A DNA stretch of 64,000 bases from Actinomycetales bacterium (GTDB taxonomy: Bacteria; Actinomycetota; Actinomycetes; Actinomycetales; Dermatophilaceae): assembly GCA_016710385.1 (NCBI GenBank), contig JADJVX010000017.1, positions 1,009,306-1,073,305 on the forward strand, given 5' to 3'. The position numbers and the translations under genes were made by a program. Every line of letters starts with the position of its first letter. Position 1 is the stretch's first letter. The notes under the pieces were generated by a model. It saw only the letters and a program-made list of their open reading frames with translations, searched no databases and was not told the origin of the DNA. Below, one piece after another: positions 41,078-47,994 of this stretch.

Positions 41078-41358
41078 GCGTAGGCCCCATCGGCAAGTCC
41101 GGCCTGGATCTCAAAGTAGTTCGCACAGGCATTTCCTCCGGTAGCTGCATATGCGATTATGAAAGAGACGGACCCTGCCGGCTGTGTCATGAAATGCCAC
41201 CACTGAAGCGTGTGCACAGATTCGTGATTCTTCTCTTCCTCGCTTAGCTTCTTCCGAGCGAAGACAACCCCATTGACTAGCCTCCACCCGGTCGGACAGG
41301 CGACACGGTTTCGCCCACCGGGTCCATCGTTCATGATACTTCTACCGTTGCATCCCAT
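41071..41358 (-). pseudogene. Orphan toxin tip with HExxH motif
   Basis: Frame of 95 residues with no Rhs core before it; an internal ATG at 41,334 could start translation. It contains KNHESVHTLQWWHF, an intact HExxH zinc-peptidase motif, and ends ACANYFEIQAGLADGAYAC, where Glu may be the third ligand. The same end occurs in the tips at 33.8 kb and 32.6 kb. It overlaps the end of the immunity gene upstream and the start of the lipoprotein downstream, so it is a compact tip-immunity unit stripped of its carrier. Confidence 0.6.
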
Positions 41359-41729
41359 ATCTCAAATCGCCATTCTCCTGTTTCGTCGAGATAGCATTTC
41401 CCGAGCGTACGACGCTGGAGGGGCAACTTGTTGGCAGATTGGAGACGATCCTGGACTGTCCGAACGGCGTCTGTGCATGAACCTCGGGTCACTTCATAGA
41501 CAACGGTCGGCCGCGAGGACGAACTCATGCAGGGGTCTGTGACTGAGATCGCTCCCCACGAGGCGTCTGGTCCTGACGCCCCACTTGAGTAGATCACAGC
41601 GCCGGCCCATGCAGCATACTGCTGACATCGGCCGTCTTCACGCCATATCCACAATACGGGGAACATAAGTAGGTTCAGAATGAGTGCGAGCAGGATGAGC
41701 AATGGTAGGCGACGCTTACCGAACAGCAT
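41331..41729 (-). CDS. Membrane-anchored candidate immunity protein
   Basis: 132 residues from ATG 41,729, overlapping the preceding Rhs tip by 14 bases. One strong N-terminal hydrophobic helix (LPLLILLALILNLLMFPVLWIW), then an extracellular domain with four cysteines. Placement directly behind the DUF6973-like tip marks it as the cognate immunity gene. No family recognised. Confidence 0.6.
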   Translation of the reverse strand: MLFGKRRLPLLILLALILNLLMFPVLWIWREDGRCQQYAAWAGAVIYSSGASGPDASWGAISVTDPCMSSSSRPTVVYEVTRGSCTDAVRTVQDRLQSANKLPLQRRTLGKCYLDETGEWRFEIWDATVEVS

Positions 41730-42489
41730 AGATGCCCCAATCTATCATCATCCGCGTGCTCTCAATGGCGTCATAAGTCGTCGATTGCGACGTGAGGCAT
41801 ATTCCGACAGCCCGTCCTGTTGCGTTATTCAATCTATCGGCAGCTGAGTCGATCGACCTGTCCAACCCCTCATGGGCTTCGCCCCATTGCCTCGCTTCGT
41901 CAACACCCAGCCTTTGCGTCAGAATCGCTTGCCACATGATGTGGCGAACCGCCTGATACTGATCGTCATTCAGCCCGCTATACACACGATTTGCGTCAGC
42001 GAAACTCTTGGCCTCGAACGAGGTAACTGGAAAAATGGCGCAGTTTCTGATATTTCTGCGACACTTGTCATCCTCTGTAGGATTTATGTCGCGAGGCCCC
42101 TCAGCGCGAATGCGCGGCCTCACCTTCGCGCGTGGGGCCACTCTCAGGCCGACAGTCGTCTCAGTCGCCCCGTCCCACAATCTCAAGCCACTGAAGTCCT
42201 GACAGTTGATGGGGTCTTGGGGGTAGGTGTAGGTGGTGGTGTTACCACCTGGAACCGGATCGGTGTCCGTGAACATCCCCAACGCCGGCAGATACGTCCG
42301 GGCACCCATCAACGTCTGGCTCAACCCACCCGTGTGTTCATACCCCCGCTGGAACACCCCAGCCCACCCATCAGTGGTCCCGGTACCCGTCCGGGTGACC
42401 GGCACTGCAGAGGTATCCACCACCCCACTGGCAGGGTTGAGCGGTTGACCGAACGGGTCATACACAAACCCGGCCGTCACCGCCCCACC
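41716..42489 (-). pseudogene. Rhs C-terminal core slice with DUF6973-like tip
   Basis: Core from YDPFGQPLNPASGVVDTSAV to TYTYPQDPINCQDFSG, then a tip of about 150 residues with DDQYQAVRHIMWQAIL, GEAHEGLDRS and LNNATGRAVG. The R-H-xx-W ... HE ... NNxxGR spacing resembles the DUF6973 toxin-associated family. The 5' core has been removed by the IS3-type element whose end lies at 42,490, so this is the last tip that was attached to the main rhs gene, or one of its displaced cassettes. Confidence 0.7.
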
Positions 42490-42539
42490 TGACACCTCCC
42501 GGCGTGTCCGGAGACTCCCGGAGTTGGGAGGATCCCGTC

Positions 42540-42866
42540 ATGGGACGTCATGTCAAGCCGTACCCGCTGGAGTTGCGGGAGCGTGCGGTGCGGATGGTCG
42601 CTGAGGTGCGGCCGTCGTATCCGTCGCAGTGGGCCGCGATCGTCGCGGTGAAGGACAAGCTAGGGATCGGGACCGCGGAGACGTTGCGGCACTGGGTGCG
42701 TCAGGCGGAGGTGGATGCCGGGTCGCGGCCGGGGGTGACCACGGGGCAGGCTGAGGAGGTGGCGAAGCTGAAGCGCGAGGTCGCTGAGCTGCGCCGGGCC
42801 AATGAGATCCTCAAGGCTGCTTCGGTGTTTTTCGCGGCCGAGCTCGACCGGCCCGCGCGACGGTGA
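42540..42866 (+). CDS. IS3-family transposase OrfA
   Basis: 108 residues from ATG 42,540. HTH region YPLELRERAVRMVAEVRP and SQWAAIVAVKDKLGIGTAETLRHWVRQ, followed by a leucine-zipper VAKLKREVAELRRANEILKAAS. Overlaps orfB by four bases; IS3 elements often make an OrfAB fusion by frameshifting, but GTGA reinitiation could also work here. Confidence 0.9.
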   Translation: MGRHVKPYPLELRERAVRMVAEVRPSYPSQWAAIVAVKDKLGIGTAETLRHWVRQAEVDAGSRPGVTTGQAEEVAKLKREVAELRRANEILKAASVFFAAELDRPARR

Positions 42867-43801
42867 TCGCCTTCATCGGCGAGCACAAGGACTCCACTGT
42901 GGGCGGGCTGCGGTGGGGTGTCGAGCCCATGTGCACCGTGCTGACCGAGCACGGGATCGAGATCTCTCCGTCGACGTACTACGAGTGGGCGGCCAAGACA
43001 CCCACGGCCCGGCAGGTCCGCGACGAGGAGGTTGTGGCGGTCATGGTCAAGGAGAGGACCACCAAGCCGTTGGTCGCCGCGCTCGGGTCGCGCAAGATGT
43101 GGCTGTACCTGCGCGGGAAGGGCCACGATGTGGCCCGGTGCACGATCGAACGGCTCTATCGCGAGCAGGGTTGGGAAGGCGCCCGGTACGGCAAGAAGCC
43201 CCGAACCACGATCCCGAACCCCGGACACGAGCGGGCACCTGACCTGGTGCATCGACGGTTCTTCGCGCCGGTCCCGAACCGGCTGTGGGTGGCCGACTTC
43301 ACTCAGGTCGCCACCTGGTCGGGCAAGGTGTACATCGCATTCGTCATCGACGCCTACTCCCGCCGAATCGTCGGCTGGCGGGTCGCCCCAACCATGTCGA
43401 CCGCTCTGGTCCTGGACGCGCTCGAGCACGCCCTGCACACCCGTGCCGCCGCTGGCGTCGCTGACGTGACCGGTCTGATCAGCCACTCGGACGCGGGTTC
43501 GCAATACACATCTCTGGTGCTGACCAGCCGCCTGGTCGAGGCCGGCGCTGACCCCTCGGTCGGGTCTGTCGGAGATGCGCTGGATAACGCCTTGGCCGAG
43601 ACCACCGTCGGATCGTTCAAGACCGAGCTGATCCGCCGGCAGGGCCCATGGCGCGACATCGACCACGTCGAGATCGAGACGATGACCTGGGTCGACTTCT
43701 TCAACACCGAACGCCCCCACGAGTACCTCGACGACCTCACCCCCGTCACCGTCGAGAATCTTCACTACGCTCAAACCCAGCAGGCCACCCCGGTCAGCTG
43801 A
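42863..43801 (+). CDS. IS3-family transposase OrfB (DDE)
   Basis: 312 residues starting with GTG. All three catalytic residues are present: Asp in LWVADFTQV, Asp in SHSDAGSQYTS, Glu in DNALAETTVG. The C-terminal end FFNTERPHEYLDDLTP is typical. It is the only transposase of the IS3 class in the window that appears functional. Confidence 0.92.
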   Translation: MIAFIGEHKDSTVGGLRWGVEPMCTVLTEHGIEISPSTYYEWAAKTPTARQVRDEEVVAVMVKERTTKPLVAALGSRKMWLYLRGKGHDVARCTIERLYREQGWEGARYGKKPRTTIPNPGHERAPDLVHRRFFAPVPNRLWVADFTQVATWSGKVYIAFVIDAYSRRIVGWRVAPTMSTALVLDALEHALHTRAAAGVADVTGLISHSDAGSQYTSLVLTSRLVEAGADPSVGSVGDALDNALAETTVGSFKTELIRRQGPWRDIDHVEIETMTWVDFFNTERPHEYLDDLTPVTVENLHYAQTQQATPVS

Positions 43802-43840
43802 CTCAAGAACACGAGTCTCCGGACACGCCGGGAGGTGTCA

Positions 43841-44529
43841 AGTCGGTCTGTCGAGTGCTGCGGGAGCAGGGCTGTCAGGTCGCCGCGCGGACCTACCGGG
43901 CCTGGCGCGCCGCGCGGCCCCGCGTTCGGACCCTGACCGACGCCGCCGTCGAGGACCTCGTCCGCGCCGCGGCATGGACGACCGACCACACCGGGCGGCG
44001 CCGGTTGACCCCTGAAGGGCTGTACGGGCGACGGAAGATGACCGCGCTGGTGCGTCGGTCCCTGCCGGACGCCTCGCCAGGCTCGGTCGACCGGGCGATG
44101 AGATTCCTTGGCCTGCAAGGGATTCGCCGGGGTAAAGCGGCTCGGACCACGATCCCGGGCAAGGGCGGACACCGGGCCGGGGATCTGCTGGACCGGGACT
44201 TCACCGCCGATGCCCCAAACCGGACCTGGGTCATGGACTTCACGTACGTCCGCACCTGGGCCGGGTTCGGGTACGTCGCGTTCATCCTCGACGTGTTCGC
44301 CCAAAAGATCGTGGCCTGGAACGCCTCGACCAGCAAAGTCGTCGACCTGGTCGATGTGCCTCTGCGGATCGCGCTGTGGCAACGCGACCGTGACGGACAC
44401 GCTGTCGTGCCTGGCGAACTGATCGGTCACGCCGACGCCGGGTCCCAGTACACCTCGATCGCGTTCACCGACCACCTCGCCCAGGCGGGCATCAGACCCT
44501 CGATCGGGACCGTCGCCGACGCATACGAC
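43841..44529 (+). pseudogene. IS3-type OrfB, 5' part (interrupted by IS110)
   Basis: Reads from VCRVLREQGCQVAARTYRAW through WVMDFTYVRTW (first Asp) and HADAGSQYTS (second Asp) to VADAYD, where an IS110-type element interrupts the gene after the GAC codon at 44,527-44,529. The N-terminus is lost at the border with the intact IS3-type element. The catalytic Glu is on the 3' part at 45,869. Joining the two parts restores exactly 35 residues between second Asp and Glu. Confidence 0.85.
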
Positions 44530-44539
44530 TGTGAGACTG

Positions 44540-44772
44540 TCACCGACCCTCGGGCGGCCTGACTCTTGTTTACGACTGACCTCGAAGTTCTGGGTGTCCT
44601 TGCTGTTGATCTGTCGTCCGCTCGGGGGCCGCACCACCTGTATGTGGTGCTGGCCGGGCGGGCGTGACCTCATAGGAGCCTGATCTCACCTCAGAATCTG
44701 TTCACAGTCCCGTCCACCCGACCGGCCAGCGTCGCGAACGCTCTGTTCCTTCTCACTGGTTGGAGATGCGCT
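44540..44772 (+). ncRNA. Candidate bridge RNA region of the IS110 element
   Basis: IS110 elements of the IS621 type encode a bridge RNA in the left noncoding end. Here TACGACTG, which spans the left host-element junction (44,524-44,531), recurs at 44,571-44,578. GTTGAT at 44,605-44,610 is the reverse complement of ATCAAC across the right junction (45,866-45,871). These fit left and right target guides of one loop. A strong hairpin follows (44,627-44,637 with 44,644-44,655, one bulge). RNA ends are not determined; the guide assignment is inference. Confidence 0.45.
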
Positions 44773-45852
44773 GTGACCAGCATGATCCCTGTCCCCGCGC
44801 ACCGTCGAGTCATCGTCGGTGTCGACACGCACAAGCACGTCCACGTCGCGGTCGCGGTCAACGACCTCGGCGCGGTCCTGGACTCAAGGTCCTTCGCCGC
44901 GGACTCCAGCGGGTACGCCCAGCTGATCGACTGGTCGCTGACCTTGGGTGGGCACCTCACCTTCGGCATTGAGGGCACCGGCTCCTATGGCGCCGGCTTG
45001 ACCTCGGCGGTGCGTCGACGCGACATCGGTGTCATCGAGGTCGTGCGGACCGACCGGCGCGATCGGCGCCTGCGGGGCAAGTCCGACACTCTGGACGCCG
45101 AGAACGCCGCCAAGACCGTCCTAGCCGGGACGGCGACCGCGCTGCCCAAGAGCGCCGACGGGGTCGTGGAGATGATCCGCACCATCAAGGTCGCCAAAGA
45201 CGTCGCCGTCAAAGCCAGGACGTCGGCGATGATCACTCTCAAGCAGGTCCTGGTCAACGCCCCACCCGCGCTGCGCGAGGAGTTGCAGCCGCTGTCGAGA
45301 ATGGCCCTGATCCGCCGCTGCGCGGCTCTGCGCCCCGGCCGGGTCGACGATGTCACCGCCGCTGCCAAGCACACCCTGCGGGCCATCGCCCGCCGCTGGC
45401 TGGCCCTGGACACCGAGATCACCGCTCACGAGAAGCTCCTCGCCGAGCTCACCGCGGCCGCTGCACCCGACCTGGCCGCCGCATTCGCGGTCGGACCAGA
45501 CACCGCTGCCGAGATGCTCATCGTCGCCGGCGACAACCCCGACCGGATCCGCTCCGAAGCAGCCTTCGCCCGCCTGTGCGGAGTCGCCCCTATCCCCGCG
45601 TCCTCGGGAATGACCACCCGCCACCGCCTCAACCGCGGCGGACACCGACAAGCCAACGCCGCGCTGTACCGGGTCGTCATCGTCCGCATGCAACACCACG
45701 AGCCGACCAAGGCCTACCTCGCCCGGCGCACCGCCGAGGGAAAGTCGAAGCCCGAGATCATCCGCTGCCTCAAGCGGCTCCTTGCCCGCGAACTCTGGGC
45801 CGCCATGCGCCCCCTGCGGACACCAGCGAGCAGCCCAGCCCACGCCGCTTGA
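44773..45852 (+). CDS. IS110-family transposase (recombinase)
   Basis: 359 residues. RuvC-like DEDD N-terminus: GVDTHKHVHVAVAV, IEGTGSYG and KSDTLDAENAAK. The Tnp_20-type C-terminus has LCGVAPIPASSGMTTRHRLNRGG, with the serine thought to act in strand transfer. Start assigned to ATG 44,773; another in-frame ATG at 44,782 exists. Appears intact, so the element may be active. Confidence 0.93.
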   Translation: MTSMIPVPAHRRVIVGVDTHKHVHVAVAVNDLGAVLDSRSFAADSSGYAQLIDWSLTLGGHLTFGIEGTGSYGAGLTSAVRRRDIGVIEVVRTDRRDRRLRGKSDTLDAENAAKTVLAGTATALPKSADGVVEMIRTIKVAKDVAVKARTSAMITLKQVLVNAPPALREELQPLSRMALIRRCAALRPGRVDDVTAAAKHTLRAIARRWLALDTEITAHEKLLAELTAAAAPDLAAAFAVGPDTAAEMLIVAGDNPDRIRSEAAFARLCGVAPIPASSGMTTRHRLNRGGHRQANAALYRVVIVRMQHHEPTKAYLARRTAEGKSKPEIIRCLKRLLARELWAAMRPLRTPASSPAHAA

Positions 45853-45868
45853 CAGCTATAGGAGCATC

Positions 45869-46096
45869 AACGCGCTCATGGAATGCGTGATCGGCCTCTA
45901 CAAGACCGAGTGTGTCCATACCACCGTCTTCCACGACGGCCCGTACAAGACCCTCGCCGACGTGGAGTACGCCACCGCCGGATGGGTCGACTGGTACAAC
46001 AACAGGCGCCTGCACGGCACCCTTGGGATGATGACCCCAGCCGAGTACGAAACCGCCCACTACGCTGCCCTCAAAACCGAGCTGCAGCCCGCATAA
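45869..46096 (+). pseudogene. IS3-type OrfB, 3' part (after IS110)
   Basis: Continues the interrupted transposase: NALMECVIGLYKTECVHT (with catalytic Glu), then GWVDWYNNRRLHGTLGMMTP and the normal end, TAA at 46,094-46,096. In frame with the 5' part when the IS110 element is removed. Right end of the IS3-type element borders WD-repeat sequence soon after. Confidence 0.85.
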
Positions 46097-46129
46097 GAGC
46101 GGCAAAGAACCTGGGGCCCCCGCTCGCCA

Positions 46130-46566
46130 CCACCAGCCCCGCCCGCGACAGGGGCCGGTCCGATGGGAACCCGGCCACCGGCACCCCACGGTGGCCCCTG
46201 ACCGGCCACACCCGCGCGGTGACCGGGCCCAGTCACCCTGCCCGACGGCACCACCCCCTGATCGCCACCACCAGCTGGGACAAGACGGTCCGGTTGCGAA
46301 CCCGGCCACCGGCCCCCCACGGCCCCCGCCCGGCCAACCCCGCCCGCGCGGCCGGGAAAAAGGCCCGCCCCCCCCGCCCGACGGCACCACCCTGATCGCC
46401 ACCACCAGCTGGGACAAGACGGTCCGGTTGTGGAACCCGACCGGCGGCACCGCGCCCGGCGCCCCCTGTCCGGCCACACCCGCGCGGTGACCGGGATCTG
46501 CCCGGTCACCCTGCCCGACGGCACCACCCTGATCGCCACCACCAGCGACGATCAGACGGTCCGGTT
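46130..46566 (+). pseudogene. Frameshifted repeats at the broken 5' end of a WD40 gene
   Basis: About three WD-repeat units (motifs WPLTGHTRAVTG, TTLIATTSWDKTVRLWN) are recognisable but shift frame repeatedly and contain deletions, for example in GGCACCACCCCCTGATCGCC. They continue into the clean repeats at 46,567. The true 5' end of the gene has been lost next to the IS3-type element. Confidence 0.7.
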
Positions 46567-47421
46567 GTGGAACCCGGCCACCGGCACCCCCACGGCGACC
46601 CCCTGACCGGCCACACCGACGCGGTGACCGGGATCTGCCCAGTCACCCTGCCCGACGGCACCACCCTGATCGCCACCACCAGCTGGGACAAGACGGTCCG
46701 GTTGTGGAACCCGGCCACCGGCACCCCCCACGGCGACCCCCTGACCGGCCACACCGACACGGTGACCGGGGTCTGCCCAGTCACCCTGCCCGACGGCACC
46801 ACCCTGATCGCCACCACCAGCGACGATGAGACGGTCCGGTTGTGGAACCCGGCCACCGGCACCCCCCACGGCGACCCCCTGACCGACCACACCAGCGCGG
46901 TGACCGGGGTCTGCCCAGTCACCCTCCCCGACGGCACCACCCTGATCGCCACCACCAGCTGGGACAAGACGGTCCGGTTGTGGAACCCGGCCACCGGCAC
47001 CCCCCACGGCGACCCCCTGACCGGCCACACCAACTGGGTGACCGGGGTCTGCCCAGTCACCCTGCCCGACGGCACCACCCTGATCGCCACCACCAGCGAC
47101 GACGAGACGGTCCGGTTGTGGAACCCGGCCACCGGCACCCCCCACGGCGACCCCCTGACCGGCCACACCACCTGGGTGACCGGGATCTGCCCAGTCACCC
47201 TGCCCGACGGCACCACCCTGATCGCCACCACCAGCGACGACAAGACGGTCCGGTTGTGGAACCCGGCCACCGAAACGCAACTCAGCGAAGCACTCACCGG
47301 TGATCACGTGTTCGCAGCCCACGGGCGTCTCGCCGTCTGCACTGGAGCGATCATCGCCGCTGTCGACCTTGGGTCATTCAGCGCATCGTCAGCGACCTCG
47401 GTGCGCGTGACGTCTCGGTGA
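46567..47421 (+). CDS. WD40-repeat protein, C-terminal portion
   Basis: 284 residues with five clean WD repeats of 46 residues each (LTGHTDAVTGICPVTLPDG, TTLIATTSWDKTVRLWNPATG) and a short unique end. The DNA units of 138 bp are almost identical apart from codons giving TDAV/TDTV/TSAV/TNWV/TTWV and SWDK/SDDE/SDDK. Such blades usually cap actinobacterial signalling or STAND-type proteins and form a propeller of seven or more repeats, so this is only the end of a larger protein. The start in this frame is artificial. Confidence 0.7.
   Translation: MEPGHRHPHGDPLTGHTDAVTGICPVTLPDGTTLIATTSWDKTVRLWNPATGTPHGDPLTGHTDTVTGVCPVTLPDGTTLIATTSDDETVRLWNPATGTPHGDPLTDHTSAVTGVCPVTLPDGTTLIATTSWDKTVRLWNPATGTPHGDPLTGHTNWVTGVCPVTLPDGTTLIATTSDDETVRLWNPATGTPHGDPLTGHTTWVTGICPVTLPDGTTLIATTSDDKTVRLWNPATETQLSEALTGDHVFAAHGRLAVCTGAIIAAVDLGSFSASSATSVRVTSR
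46600..47266 (+). repeat. 138-bp tandem repeats encoding WD blades
   Basis: Five near-perfect units of 138 bp in the coding part, with about three decayed units before them. Differences concentrate in two short windows of each unit, the loop before GHT..V and the S(W/D)D(K/E/Q) turn, suggesting gene conversion with selection or sampling at surface positions. Confidence 0.8.
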
Positions 47422-47512
47422 ACCGCATCTGCGGGGCAACCTTCTGATCCGCGGGCCTGGATAGCCGAGGCGAGACGACTCGACGCGACCTGGCCGGACA
47501 GTATTTGAGCCG

Positions 47513-47554
47513 GAGGCCCTGACCACGTTTCCGCTGGTCAGGGCCTCGTTTTCT
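47513..47554 (+). terminator. Rho-independent terminator
   Basis: GAGGCCCTGACCA (47,513-47,525) pairs perfectly with 47,535-47,547 across a 9-base loop and is followed by GTTTTCTG. It ends the WD-repeat transcription unit and lies 15 bp from the convergent tRNA-Arg gene. Confidence 0.88.
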
Positions 47555-47568
47555 GTCTCAACACAGAG

Positions 47569-47641
47569 CGCGCCCGAAGGGATTCGAACCCCTAACCTTC
47601 TGATCCGTAGTCAGATGCTCTATCCGTTGAGCTACGGGCGC
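47569..47641 (-). tRNA. tRNA-Arg(ACG)
   Basis: 73 nt on the minus strand with acceptor GCGCCCG / CGGGCGC, D-arm AGCTCAACGGATAGAGC, anticodon loop CTACGGA (anticodon ACG) and T-loop GGTTCGAATCC. No encoded CCA. It is the substrate class for TadA, whose gene is at 1,259. The WD/IS/Rhs block lies to its left, but I see no attachment-site duplication. Confidence 0.95.
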
Positions 47642-47748
47642 TGGTCGTCTCGACCACCCCACCGAGGGGCAGCGCGACGAGGAGCAAGCCTAACGGCATA
47701 CCCGCGTTGGGAAGAAATCGAATCTGCGGCCGGACACCCCACCGCCAT

Positions 47749-47792
47749 CCCCGGTATGCCGTCCGCTCACCTGGGCAGACGGCATACCGGGG
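47749..47792. repeat. Perfect hairpin of two inverted GTATGCCG copies upstream of pckG
   Basis: CCCCGGTATGCCGTC at 47,749-47,763 is perfectly inverted at 47,778-47,792 with a 14-base loop. It lies in the 353-bp gap between tRNA-Arg and pckG, which otherwise contains one more octamer copy (47,692) and presumably the pckG promoter. It may stop transcription coming out of the tRNA side or be regulatory. Confidence 0.8.
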
Positions 47793-47994
47793 ACTGTGTG
47801 GGGCCCTGTGAGGGGACTCACCAGCCCGGGACCTCCGCCCGGTTACGGGCCCCGGGCCCCCCGGGATAGCGTGGTCTCGACCGAGACGTCTGGCACGTCT
47901 CTCGGGCGGCGTTCCGTCCGTCCCAAGCGTTGCCGGGCCTCGACCATCGCAACCGAACGCGTCCCGCTGGACGCAGGAAAGGGACGAAGAGCCG

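Larger units (their letters stand above)
42490..43840 (+). mobile_element. Intact IS3-type insertion sequence
   Basis: 1,351 bp bounded by a perfect 28-bp terminal inverted repeat beginning TGACACCTCCCGGCGTGTCC (42,490-42,517; partner 43,813-43,840). It carries overlapping orfA and orfB, both intact. The left flank is the Rhs gene, but the right flank is a different IS3 transposase fragment, so a deletion or nested insertion took place. No 3-bp target duplication is seen, in line with such a rearrangement. Confidence 0.92.
44530..45868 (+). mobile_element. IS110-family element inserted in the IS3-type OrfB
   Basis: About 1,339 bp defined by precise repair of the host reading frame: VADAYD before it and NALMEC after it. 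It has no terminal inverted repeats, as expected for IS110 elements. A long 5' noncoding region of about 240 bp precedes one transposase gene. The element end ATAGGAGC (45,857-45,864) also occurs inside the 5' noncoding region at 44,672. Exact ends could shift by one or two bases. Confidence 0.85.

Noticed and set aside
47569..47641. tRNA-Arg as attachment site of a genomic island containing the Rhs array
   Set aside because: No duplicated tRNA end and no integrase gene are visible in the window.
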